Position numbers and translations under genes: made by a program
Source: a virus
Direction: 5' to 3' (one strand)
DNA length: 31,463 nt
IMG/VR virus record: IMGVR_UViG_3300025138_000198
Coordinates: 1-31,463 of that record
Notes under the pieces: generated by a model
Seen by the model: the letters and a program-made list of their open reading frames with translations, nothing else
The model's database searches: none
Told to the model about the DNA's origin: nothing
Part shown: one piece after another, positions 6,512 to 14,086 of the stretch
How positions within the stretch are numbered: the stretch's first letter is position 1
How the letters are laid out: each line of letters begins with the position of its first letter

Positions 6512-7354
6512 TTAAAATTCTCCTATGTTTTCTGTTAATTCTCGTAACCGTTTGTTTGTGAAATATGGAAAAAGTTTGGAGCGATCATTGATCGGCGCTT
6601 CACAAAAATCAACCATAATATCTTTTTCAAGATTTTCTGGAATCATTTTTAAGTCAATCAACTTTTGATTTCGGATATAGTTTCTTTTAACTTCTTCTTC
6701 AAAATCATCTATATTCATATCAATCCATGCTTCAATCTTTTTCTTTGTTAAAGGTCTTTGTCGTAACCCTTCCACAAAAGTGTGATCTGGCGATAGCACA
6801 TTTGGTACACCATCACTTGCATCACCCTTTAATATGTGTTGCTTTATATATGTCTCTGGGTCTTCTCCATTAACATACTTTTTCAAGATAGGACTATACT
6901 GTTTAACATTAGTATGAGTTTGTAATTGAATAAAATCTTTGTCTCCACTTATAATCATAATTTCTTCATCTTGAAAATTCTTCACTAGTGTTGCGATTAT
7001 ATCATCTGCTTCTGCACCATATACTTCAACAAATTTGTATGGTAAGTTTTCTTTAAACTCTGATTTAATTTGATTAAGGCATTCAAAGATAGCATTCCAA
7101 TCTTTACTGTCTTTCTCTCTACCTTTCTTTCTATTGTGTTTATACTGTTCAAAGTAATCTCTACGCCAATAGTGTTTGGAGTCGTATGTAAGGACAACTT
7201 CACCATACTTTTCATTGAACATACCTCTGTATAATCTAATAGAGTTTAGTATCATGTGACGAATCATTTTATCATCTACTTCACTACTATTTGACATTTG
7301 TTGAGACATCATTACTGAAGCCAAACAAATTTGGTTCATATCAATTATTATCAT
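6512..7354 (-). CDS. rnh: T4-type RNase H / 5'-3' exonuclease
   Basis: This 280-residue protein is the T4 RNase H type of the FEN/5' nuclease family, which removes RNA primers from lagging-strand fragments. The acidic metal ligands are all recognisable in order: IIIDMN (D5), VVLTYDS, EVYGAEADDIIATLV, IISGDKDFIQL and GDASDGVPNV. A basic helical-arch segment (YWRRDYFEQYKHNRKKGRE) sits between the first two acidic blocks as expected. Length is close to that of T4 RNase H. It overlaps the upstream gene by 14 bases and sits in the replication cluster. Confidence 0.9.
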   Translation of the reverse strand: MIIIDMNQICLASVMMSQQMSNSSEVDDKMIRHMILNSIRLYRGMFNEKYGEVVLTYDSKHYWRRDYFEQYKHNRKKGREKDSKDWNAIFECLNQIKSEFKENLPYKFVEVYGAEADDIIATLVKNFQDEEIMIISGDKDFIQLQTHTNVKQYSPILKKYVNGEDPETYIKQHILKGDASDGVPNVLSPDHTFVEGLRQRPLTKKKIEAWIDMNIDDFEEEVKRNYIRNQKLIDLKMIPENLEKDIMVDFCEAPINDRSKLFPYFTNKRLRELTENIGEF

Positions 7355-7688
7355 TATCTTCTGTATCCTTTACATACTTATTAATTGCATCTCTTAGTGG
7401 GTGTTTATATCCTACTTCCCTCATAATAGTTGCTTTCACACATTCGGTAATAAATCTTATGTCTCCCATCATTTGGGGGGATTCAATGTTGAACCCCTCT
7501 TCTTTTAAATGTTCGATAAACTCAATAACAATGTTTTCCGTGAGCCCCTCAATGATTAACATATCAGCTTGTACTTTCTTTATCTTAGTTCGTTTTTCTT
7601 TAGAAAGTTTCTGAAATGTATCAAACCATTTTTTAGGCCCTTTAACAATTTTATCTTCGTCTACCCCTTCGGTACTATCGTCACCCAT
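7341..7688 (-). CDS. small conserved protein beside RNase H, unknown function
   Basis: The 115-residue protein has an acidic N-terminus, a helical core (QADMLIIEGLTENIVIEFIEHLKEEGFNI) and a second conserved-looking helix (IRFITECVKATIMREVGYKHPLRDAINKYV), ending in an acidic tail. T4 places small late-transcription factors (dsbA, gp33) next to rnh, so a transcription accessory role is conceivable by position and size, but I cannot match its sequence to either. It overlaps both neighbours by 14-28 bases. Confidence 0.6.
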   Translation of the reverse strand: MGDDSTEGVDEDKIVKGPKKWFDTFQKLSKEKRTKIKKVQADMLIIEGLTENIVIEFIEHLKEEGFNIESPQMMGDIRFITECVKATIMREVGYKHPLRDAINKYVKDTEDNDNN

Positions 7689-7996
7689 TTGATTTTTCTC
7701 TCTTGTTCTCTACCATAGAAATCATCTACCCATTGTCCACCTCTAAGATAACCATTTAGGTTTCTTATATAGCTTTCTACATCGGCAAGTTTTGCAATAG
7801 AACCTCTTTCTTTCATTCGAGCAGCACGTTTTAGTTCTGGTAATTTATCTTTGTTCCAATTAATCCAATCCTTTACGTTTTTTGCTGTTAAGGGATGTTC
7901 ATCATCTAACTCTAAGACATTTGGGTGAATTGATTTATTCTGTGCTGGTTTTTTAGCAGCACGAACTTTTTCCATCTTTTCTTTTTGATCTAGCAA
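7661..7996 (-). CDS. conserved T4-like marine phage protein, unknown function
   Basis: A 111-residue basic protein containing IHPNVLELDDEHPLTAKNVKDWINWNKDKL and later YIRNLNGYLRGGQWVDDFYGREQERKIKWVTI, a pattern I recognise from conserved small proteins of T4-like cyanophages. The start at 7996 is TTG with an AGGG site about 9 bases upstream; an alternative ATG at 7975 would shorten it by 7 residues but has only a weak A/G-rich site. It could bind nucleic acid, given its charge, but no domain is assigned. Confidence 0.65.
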   Translation of the reverse strand: MLDQKEKMEKVRAAKKPAQNKSIHPNVLELDDEHPLTAKNVKDWINWNKDKLPELKRAARMKERGSIAKLADVESYIRNLNGYLRGGQWVDDFYGREQERKIKWVTIVPKG

Positions 7997-8000
7997 GATA

Positions 8001-8282
8001 CTATTCCCTTTCCTCTAATTCTCTTTGTTTCTTTTGCCATCTTTTGATTCCTGCTTTTTTGGCAATTCTTCTTTTTTCAGATGGTTTCTTATAACCCTCT
8101 GATCTATCTCTTATCTCTTTCATAATACCCTCATTGAGCATTTTCTTTTTCAAGATTCTAAGAGCTTTGTTTACATCATTATTTCTAACAACTACGGTTA
8201 GTCCACCTAATTCTCTTGGGCGTTCTTCTCTCCGCTGGAAATTGTTTCTAGGTTTCCATCCTCTACTATTATCTTTTCTCAT
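8001..8282 (-). CDS. rpsU: phage-encoded 30S ribosomal protein bS21 homologue
   Basis: Residues 27-93 match bacterial bS21 well: [20 protein letters not shown] aligns with the family's VxVRxNxxxDxALRxFKR start, followed by the helix ending [21 protein letters not shown] (family: VRRREFYEKPTxxRKRA) and a Lys/Arg-rich helical C-terminus. The protein is 93 residues rather than about 71 because of an Arg-rich N-terminal extension of about 26 residues. bS21 binds near the anti-Shine-Dalgarno end of 16S rRNA, and phage copies can plausibly replace the host protein. It follows the glycine-zipper gene by 6 bases and shares its promoters. Confidence 0.92.
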   Translation of the reverse strand: MRKDNSRGWKPRNNFQRREERPRELGGLTVVVRNNDVNKALRILKKKMLNEGIMKEIRDRSEGYKKPSEKRRIAKKAGIKRWQKKQRELEERE

Positions 8283-8288
8283 CTATAC

Positions 8289-8750
8289 CTACTTAGTAAA
8301 GTTGATTGATTGAATAGTACCGTTATATTCAAATGTTAGAACTGAATGTGAATATGAAGTTTTTTGAACCTCATTATATCTAGTAACATTTGAACAGACG
8401 TTTCTAACTTCACCTTGTTCTTTACTACCGATATTTGAACCGATAACAACACCTAGTACTTTACCGATATCATTACCATCACCAACTTTATTACCAATGA
8501 TACCACCGATAATAGCACCTAGTAGTGCATCACCATTACCTTTTAGAGCATTGGTTGTACCACTCATAACGCCACCGTTATTAACTTTGACATCTCTACA
8601 TACCGTAACTTGGTATGGTACTTGTTGTATGATTGTTTTTTCTATATCTTGAACAGATATAATTTTAGCACCTTGTGGAATAGATTGTCCATAGGCACTC
8701 GTTGATATTGCAGCCACCATGGCCGCACCTATTATTGCTTTTTTTAACAT
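8289..8750 (-). CDS. exported glycine-zipper membrane protein
   Basis: The 153-residue protein starts with a signal peptide (MLKKAIIGAAMVAAISTSAYG, likely cleavage after AYG). A glycine-zipper pair of hydrophobic segments follows (DALLGAIIGGIIGNK, then GKVLGVVIGSNIG, about residues 74-108), as in the 17 kDa surface-antigen/2TM glycine-zipper family. Two Cys flank this core and may form a disulfide. It probably lodges in the outer membrane or periplasm. No lipobox is seen. It is the first gene behind adjoining sigma70 and late promoters, which suggests expression through most of infection. Possible roles include envelope modification or superinfection exclusion, which are inferences. Confidence 0.75.
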   Translation of the reverse strand: MLKKAIIGAAMVAAISTSAYGQSIPQGAKIISVQDIEKTIIQQVPYQVTVCRDVKVNNGGVMSGTTNALKGNGDALLGAIIGGIIGNKVGDGNDIGKVLGVVIGSNIGSKEQGEVRNVCSNVTRYNEVQKTSYSHSVLTFEYNGTIQSINFTK

Positions 8751-8774
8751 ATTTAACCTCTTGGTTTGTTATTG

Positions 8775-8782
8775 TATTTATA
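8775..8782 (-). promoter_or_regulatory. T4-type late promoter ahead of the glycine-zipper gene
   Basis: A perfect TATAAATA box on the minus strand lies 25 bases before the start codon at 8750. It shares its first base with the last base of the adjacent sigma70-like -10. Confidence 0.75.
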
Positions 8783-8810
8783 GATTAACATAAACTTTAA
8801 CCATTGTCAA
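8782..8810 (-). promoter_or_regulatory. sigma70-like promoter ahead of the glycine-zipper and bS21 genes
   Basis: TTGACA (8810-8805), a 17-base spacer and TAATCT (8787-8782) on the minus strand. The -35 is perfect and the -10 matches 4 of 6 positions. The -35 lies within the last codons of the upstream nuclease gene. The T4-type late box abuts it, giving one leader to both promoters. Confidence 0.65.
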
Positions 8811-9144
8811 GTGTTTTTTTATGTAATTCTACAAAATATTCTGCATCTATTAGAACCAGAGGCCTTGATTTGTTACGTTTTATTACAACTATAGGTTGAT
8901 AATCACCAGAGTTTTCATTTGCCTGTTCAAAAGCCTTCCAGACGTTAACTGATTCTTGATTCTTACACTCTATTGAATACGGAAACTTTGCACGAGCAGC
9001 ACGGGCCATAATCAAATCCTCACCACCAGCACCCATACTTCTGGATTCTACATCCTCTGGGTGTACCTCTAATTTCTCAATCAATTGGTCACGAACCCAT
9101 TGTTGTAATCTTCTACCTTTAGCTTTCGCTGATTGTGTTTTCAT
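8797..9144 (-). CDS. PD-(D/E)xK nuclease, Holliday-junction-resolvase-like
   Basis: This 115-residue protein has the compact PD-(D/E)xK layout: a basic N-terminal helix (KAKGRRLQQWVRDQL), then GAGGEDLIMA with D43, followed by YSIECKNQE with E59 and K61, and a C-terminal strand pair (PIVVIKRNKSRPLVLI). The size and spacing fit small resolvase-like nucleases, though a restriction-like or nicking role is also possible. It would act on phage or host DNA in the cytoplasm. AAGG lies 7 bases before the ATG. It overlaps the SGNH gene by 26 bases. Confidence 0.75.
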   Translation of the reverse strand: MKTQSAKAKGRRLQQWVRDQLIEKLEVHPEDVESRSMGAGGEDLIMARAARAKFPYSIECKNQESVNVWKAFEQANENSGDYQPIVVIKRNKSRPLVLIDAEYFVELHKKTLDNG

Positions 9145-9850
9145 AAAAATACCTTGCTATCAATTCATGTCCTTTTGCATTTGGATGACTATCTTCTTCG
9201 GATATAGTCATACCTTTATTTATATCCCAAAAAGTCATACCCCCAAGGTCACTTATGAAAGGCCAACCTATGATATGAGTATCATCTATATTATGTTTTT
9301 GTAGTTCCTCGTAAAACTGTTCTATTAGTGGTATGTTTGGTTGGTTGGTGCGATATTCCACTAATCCAGTGCCACACCACTGCAATAATTTTATATTATA
9401 ATCATCACATAGTTTTTGCAAGGTAGTTATATTTTTTAAAAAACAATTTATTTGGAACTTTGTTGCTTGATTAGGATATTGTAATTCTTTGAGTAAATGT
9501 TTATAAACCTCATAGTCCAAAAGTTTTGACCAAGAACTATCAGTAGTAAGGACGTTAACTGGATTAAAATTTTTACCATAAACCCAAAATCTCCACATCG
9601 CAGACCATAATATCGCTACGGTGTCAATATCATTATGATTATGAACTATCTCATTTACAGCATGGTAGAATATCTGGTCATTACCAGAACCACCTACTCC
9701 AAAATTCTTATATTCCATACTTAAATGCTGAGATAATAATTTAGGCCATTTGGGAAAGTAATATGTTTTCCCAAGATGATATACAAGATTATCTTTTAAA
9801 TGTGCTTCACCTTCATCTTCTGTGTAACTACATCCAAATGTGTATAACAT
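9119..9850 (-). CDS. SGNH/GDSL-like hydrolase
   Basis: The start is the ATG at 9850 (MLYTFGCSYTED), which overlaps the stop of the zinc-ribbon gene as TAATG; an upstream in-frame GTG at 9859 is less likely. The 243-residue protein has SGNH blocks in order: FGCSYTED with Ser8, the Gly-rich GVGGSGND block with Asn57, and a late DSHPNAKGH with Asp220 and His222. Such enzymes are esterases or acyl hydrolases acting on sugars or lipids. No signal peptide is present, so it could be cytoplasmic or carried in the virion. The location inside the nucleotide-metabolism cluster is unusual for a structural enzyme. Confidence 0.75.
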   Translation of the reverse strand: MLYTFGCSYTEDEGEAHLKDNLVYHLGKTYYFPKWPKLLSQHLSMEYKNFGVGGSGNDQIFYHAVNEIVHNHNDIDTVAILWSAMWRFWVYGKNFNPVNVLTTDSSWSKLLDYEVYKHLLKELQYPNQATKFQINCFLKNITTLQKLCDDYNIKLLQWCGTGLVEYRTNQPNIPLIEQFYEELQKHNIDDTHIIGWPFISDLGGMTFWDINKGMTISEEDSHPNAKGHELIARYFYENTISES

Positions 9851-10026
9851 TAATTCCACTCATCTTCATCATCCCATGCTTCCTCACTCTCGATTTCGTC
9901 TTGTTGCTCTTCCTCTAATCTTGCACCACAAAAGGTACAAAACTCTATTTTGTAATGTCTAGTGCTCAAAGAGTGTGAGACTTTAAAATCAGCCTCACAC
10001 TCTTCACAGTTTATTATTTTTATCAT
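9850..10026 (-). CDS. small zinc-ribbon protein
   Basis: The 58-residue protein has two CxxC pairs, CEEC (7-10) and CTFC (30-33), spaced as a zinc ribbon, followed by a highly acidic tail ending DDEDEWN. Similar mini-proteins sit beside nrd genes in T4-like marine phages, from memory. The ATG directly follows the NrdB stop, and its own stop overlaps the next start as TAATG. A nucleic-acid or protein-binding role is likely; its exact job is unknown. Confidence 0.75.
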   Translation of the reverse strand: MIKIINCEECEADFKVSHSLSTRHYKIEFCTFCGARLEEEQQDEIESEEAWDDEDEWN

Positions 10027-11268
10027 TTAATGCTTCGTTTCATATGCATCCTTCCAATCACCAGATAAACCAGCGACTTCATATTCGGTTACTCTGTTTT
10101 CAAAAAAGTTAGTATGATCGGCAGCGTTAAGAATCCACTCCAACCAAGGTATAGGATTTTCTTTTACTTTAAAGTTTGTTTTTAATCCTAACTGTAATAA
10201 CCTTCTATCGGCAATATACCTTATATATGTCTTTACATCCTCGGCCTTTAAACCCTCTGGTTCTCCTAGTGCATATGTCATGTCCACAAACTTATCTTCT
10301 AGTTCAACTATTTTATCGGACATTTTGTAGATTTCTTTTTTAAACTCATCATTAACAATTTTAGGTTTCTCTGAACAAAATGCTCTAAACAGTTTTGCAA
10401 TACCTTCAACATGCATTGATTCATCTCTTACTGACCACTCAACAATCTTACCACAACCTTTCATCTTACCAAACCTTTGGAAGTTCAATAACATAATAAA
10501 CGATGCAAATAATGATACACCCTCATTGAATACAGATTTTGCAAGAGCAAGTCCTAAACCTTTGTGTGTAGATACATCTGAATCCATCATATAATCTACT
10601 TTGTCTGCCATCTCTTTATATTCCAAGAAAGCGTGGAAGTCACTATCTGGTAAACCTAGTGTCTCATTTAACAGTGCATACGCTCTTTGGTGAATACCTT
10701 CTCTTGATGCAAAAGAACCAAGCATATTTCGTATTTCATTATTCTTAAATTTAGGTAAGAATTGGTCGAAATAGTTTTGTCCAACTGCAACATCTGATTG
10801 TGTAAACAATCTTAGTACGTTTGTAATATAGTCTCTCTCTGAATCAGATAACTTATTGCTCTTCCAATCTGAAACATCTTCTGATAAATCTACCTCATCT
10901 TCTATCCAATGCACCTTTTCGTGTCTAGTAACCATTTCAACTGCCCACGGATAATAGAATGGTTTATATGCTTCTGAAAATGCTAAAAGACTTCCACCAC
11001 GGATTTTTAGAATCTCATCGGATTTTTCTAGTAGTTGTGAAAACCCACCAATTCTAGAACCATTAACAAAAATCTGTGGAACACTTTGGGTGATACCTTC
11101 CCTTTTATTTAATCTTTCTTCTGTATTATTTACTCTTTGATAAAACTGTAATCGTTCATCATCATTTGCCAGACTGTGTTCTGTATATTCAATATTATGT
11201 TCGTTGAACCAGTTTTTAGCGTTGACACAATATCCACATGTTGGACTTGTATAAATCTGCACATCCAT
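10027..11268 (-). CDS. nrdB: glutaredoxin-NrdB fusion: class Ia ribonucleotide reductase small subunit
   Basis: Residues 1-88 are a glutaredoxin domain with active site CGYC (11-14), a TVP-like cis-Pro loop (SVPQIF, 62-67) and a GG turn. Residues about 100-413 are an R2 subunit. The di-iron ligands are in register: D159, E190, H193, E249, E283 and H286, with the radical tyrosine Y197 in HQRAY. R2 generates the tyrosyl radical used by NrdA, and glutaredoxin normally recycles the reductase after each turnover, so the fusion joins both roles. The length is 413 residues rather than about 320-375. It lies 20 bases after nrdA with the same orientation. Confidence 0.93.
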   Translation of the reverse strand: MDVQIYTSPTCGYCVNAKNWFNEHNIEYTEHSLANDDERLQFYQRVNNTEERLNKREGITQSVPQIFVNGSRIGGFSQLLEKSDEILKIRGGSLLAFSEAYKPFYYPWAVEMVTRHEKVHWIEDEVDLSEDVSDWKSNKLSDSERDYITNVLRLFTQSDVAVGQNYFDQFLPKFKNNEIRNMLGSFASREGIHQRAYALLNETLGLPDSDFHAFLEYKEMADKVDYMMDSDVSTHKGLGLALAKSVFNEGVSLFASFIMLLNFQRFGKMKGCGKIVEWSVRDESMHVEGIAKLFRAFCSEKPKIVNDEFKKEIYKMSDKIVELEDKFVDMTYALGEPEGLKAEDVKTYIRYIADRRLLQLGLKTNFKVKENPIPWLEWILNAADHTNFFENRVTEYEVAGLSGDWKDAYETKH

Positions 11269-11288
11269 TTATATTCTCCTCTTTCTAT

Positions 11289-13058
11289 TTAACCTTGACA
11301 GGCAATACATTCTTCTTCTTCTTGTTTTAATTCTGAATAATCTCTTAATTTATCCAGTGCGACTTTATCTGAAACTTTTTCTGCTTTTGATGTAGTTTCT
11401 GTTCTTAAATAATATAATCCTTTACATTCATCTTTCCATGCTTTAAAATGGGTTTGGTGAATATACTTCTTGGATGCACCAGCAGGAAAAAATAGATTAA
11501 GTGATTGTCCTTGACACAAAAACTTTTGTCTATCGCCTGCAAGTTCTACTACAAACTCTTGTCTCAACTCTGTAGCAGTCTTATATACTTTCTTCAACTC
11601 ATCTGATAAAAATGTCAAATGTTGGACACTACCATTGTTTGTAACGATTGAAGTCCAAACTTCGGAAGTGTTCATATTTAGTCTATTCAATTCTTCTTCT
11701 AAAAATCCATTCTTAATTAGGTGTGAACCAGCCCTAGTTCTGTGAGTATAAGCATTTGCTTTATTTGGTTCGATTGACGGTGAAGTGCCCACAATCATTG
11801 AAGAATTTGCATTGGGGGCAATCGCAAGTAAGTGAGCGTTACGCCTTCCAGTGCCCTCCATATCTGGAGCTACGCCCCGTTCAGCACCAAGTTTCAAGGT
11901 TTCCTCTACTGCTTTCTCTTTGATATCTTTAAAGATTTTTACGTTCAATTCTTTTGCTGTCACACTTTCAAGTGCAATGTTATTCTTCTGCAAATATGAA
12001 TGAAACCCCATCGCTCCAAGACCAAGAGACCTTTCTTGTTCTGCTGAATATTTCGCCTTTGGTAAAGTATCTGGGCAGTTGTCGATAAAAAATTGTAATA
12101 CATTATCTAAGAAACGAATCAAATCACTAACAAGATTTGTATCTTTCCACTCGTCATATTTCTCTAGGTTCACAGAGGACAGACAACATACAGCAGTTCT
12201 TTCCTCGTTAGTAGGTAAATGTATTTCATTACACAAGTTAGAACCATGTATCTTTAAACCTTTATCTTTCTGTGATTGAGGCATATATCTGTTTGCAGTA
12301 TCAATAAAATTAATATATGGTTCACCAGTTCTAAACCTAGTTTCTAACAACTCTTCCCACAACTTTCTTGCATCTACAGTTTTTCTTGCAACCTTTTCAT
12401 TTGGATCAATCAAATCCCAACCCAATCCCCCTTCGACTGCTTTCATAAATGCATCTGGTACATTTACAGCATTATGTAAATTTAATGCTTTTCTACCGAC
12501 ATCACCAGTTGGAATACGAATCTTTAAAAACTCTTCAATGTCTGGATGTGAGATATCCATATAAGCTGCATATGAACCCTTCCTAGTTTTACCTTGACGA
12601 TAAGCAATCATATCAGCATCTACTGTGTGTAGAAACGGAATTGGGCCTGGAGCAATATTTGATACTGAACGAATAGCATTCCAGTGACCACCAACTCCAC
12701 CACCTTTTACTGATAACCATCTCAATTCAGCAGTGTGGTCAATAAGTCCTTCTAGACTATCTGGAACATATGTCAAAAAACATGAAATAGGTAATGCTTT
12801 AATTTTTTCTTTTGGTAATACTGCATTTGATAAAACTGGCGATGCATACATAAACCAGTTTTTACTAGCAGCATCATAAATTCTCTGTGCAAGTTTTTTA
12901 TCCCCAAATGAATAACATGCAGCCGCTCTTGCAAATGCATATTGTGGTGATGGTTCATCATCTCTACAATAGTAATCTAGTAATAGTTTTGATGATTGGT
13001 CTGATAAATTATCATCTCTTGATAGATCAATATTGATCCCTTGGTAGGTTTTAGACAT
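11289..13058 (-). CDS. nrdA: class I ribonucleotide reductase large subunit, ATP-cone-less
   Basis: The 589-residue protein reduces ribonucleoside diphosphates to deoxy forms. Catalytic landmarks are present: the first redox Cys C93 (LPISCFLT), the SNLCNEI block with N274, C276 and E278, the partner Cys in AVCCLSSVNL (291/292), and a C-terminal CIAC redox pair (584-587). It is shorter than E. coli NrdA (about 760) and has no N-terminal ATP-cone, so overall-activity inhibition by dATP is probably absent. Specificity-site residues cannot be judged without alignment. It overlaps the primase gene by 8 bases and is followed by the Grx-NrdB fusion. Confidence 0.93.
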   Translation of the reverse strand: MSKTYQGINIDLSRDDNLSDQSSKLLLDYYCRDDEPSPQYAFARAAACYSFGDKKLAQRIYDAASKNWFMYASPVLSNAVLPKEKIKALPISCFLTYVPDSLEGLIDHTAELRWLSVKGGGVGGHWNAIRSVSNIAPGPIPFLHTVDADMIAYRQGKTRKGSYAAYMDISHPDIEEFLKIRIPTGDVGRKALNLHNAVNVPDAFMKAVEGGLGWDLIDPNEKVARKTVDARKLWEELLETRFRTGEPYINFIDTANRYMPQSQKDKGLKIHGSNLCNEIHLPTNEERTAVCCLSSVNLEKYDEWKDTNLVSDLIRFLDNVLQFFIDNCPDTLPKAKYSAEQERSLGLGAMGFHSYLQKNNIALESVTAKELNVKIFKDIKEKAVEETLKLGAERGVAPDMEGTGRRNAHLLAIAPNANSSMIVGTSPSIEPNKANAYTHRTRAGSHLIKNGFLEEELNRLNMNTSEVWTSIVTNNGSVQHLTFLSDELKKVYKTATELRQEFVVELAGDRQKFLCQGQSLNLFFPAGASKKYIHQTHFKAWKDECKGLYYLRTETTSKAEKVSDKVALDKLRDYSELKQEEEECIACQG

Positions 13059-14043
13059 TTTGTTTGCTCCATAGAGAAAACTTGATCTTGGCTTTTAAAC
13101 CTTGATAAGTGTTATTGTTAATTATTTCGGTGACTTCTTCTTTGGTTCTTCCTGCCAGTATCATATCATTTATATCTTTCTCTTGTACATTATCCGGCCA
13201 CAAAACTACTTTATAATCCAGATCAATTATTTTTCTAATTCTTTTTAGTATCTCAACGCCTCGTCTTTCATTATCAAATATAATTATATTATTATCTTTA
13301 CTCAACTTTGTAAAATCTGCACCAGCAACAGCAATACAATTATCTAGGAATAAACTATCTATGGGGCCTTCTACTACATAAGTTAGTTTGTCTTTTTGTA
13401 GTCTTTGAAGTCCATATATATTATCCTTTTCTTCATCTAAACTTATAGTGATATACTTAGGTTGTTCATCACCAAACGCTCTTCCTTGAAAAGCAAACAT
13501 ATTTTTGTTTTCATCCAAGAATGGAATGACCAATCGTGGGTGATCTCCCTTTAATGAGGGAAATTTATTTGGAATTATACTATTTACCCACTTAAAAAAC
13601 TTGGGAGCATAGAATAATTCAAAGTGTCTATTTGTGGGTATTTTTCGACTATCTACCCATTTCTTTACTGGATGATCAAATCGCAGTGAAGAGACTTTTG
13701 TTAGCTTCGTAAGATGGCCATCTTTTAGAAACCTTGGTTTTTGAAACTTACCTATATCATACTCCTCGTCTGGAGTCTTTTTGTAAGTCTCTAGTATATA
13801 GTCTTTGTGGATCTTTGGGTCGACAAATTCTAAGAAATTTTTTAAACTTTTTCCTACACCACAGTTATGACATTTATATATGAGATTTTGTTCTTTACGG
13901 AATATAAATCCTCTTGCTTTCATCTTTGATTTTTGAGAATCACCACAATAAGGACATCTAAAATTCCAGAGAAAATCCCCCTTCTTTTTAAACTGTGATA
14001 ATTGGCTAGATATAATATTGACGTATTTGATTTCATTGAACAT
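13051..14043 (-). CDS. DNA primase, T4 gp61-like
   Basis: The 330-residue protein has an N-terminal zinc-binding domain (C30, C33 in CPYCGDS; C58, C61 in CHNCG) and a central Toprim-like core with YVVEGPIDSLFLDN and IIIFDNERRG, as in DnaG/gp61 primases. It makes RNA primers on the lagging strand together with a helicase that lies outside this window. The start ATG at 14043 lies only 8 bases after a strong -10 at 14056-14051, so its mRNA may be leaderless or nearly so. No Shine-Dalgarno is visible. Confidence 0.9.
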   Translation of the reverse strand: MFNEIKYVNIISSQLSQFKKKGDFLWNFRCPYCGDSQKSKMKARGFIFRKEQNLIYKCHNCGVGKSLKNFLEFVDPKIHKDYILETYKKTPDEEYDIGKFQKPRFLKDGHLTKLTKVSSLRFDHPVKKWVDSRKIPTNRHFELFYAPKFFKWVNSIIPNKFPSLKGDHPRLVIPFLDENKNMFAFQGRAFGDEQPKYITISLDEEKDNIYGLQRLQKDKLTYVVEGPIDSLFLDNCIAVAGADFTKLSKDNNIIIFDNERRGVEILKRIRKIIDLDYKVVLWPDNVQEKDINDMILAGRTKEEVTEIINNNTYQGLKAKIKFSLWSKQNV

Positions 14044-14050
14044 AGTTATG

Positions 14051-14079
14051 ACTATACTATAAAATCAAGGCAATGTCAA
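14051..14079 (-). promoter_or_regulatory. sigma70-like promoter for primase and nrdA/nrdB
   Basis: TTGACA (14079-14074), a 17-base spacer and TATAGT (14056-14051) on the minus strand. The -35 is perfect and the -10 matches 5 of 6. The expected start is at about 14044, next to the primase ATG. This is probably the main entry for early expression of primase, nrdA, nrdB, the zinc-ribbon gene and the genes beyond. Confidence 0.85.
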
Positions 14080-14086
14080 GTGTTAT

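Noticed and set aside
9218-9225. TATAAATA box on the minus strand inside the SGNH gene
   Set aside because: It is internal to a coding region, about 75 bases before the next start codon; a chance match in AT-rich sequence is more likely than a promoter.
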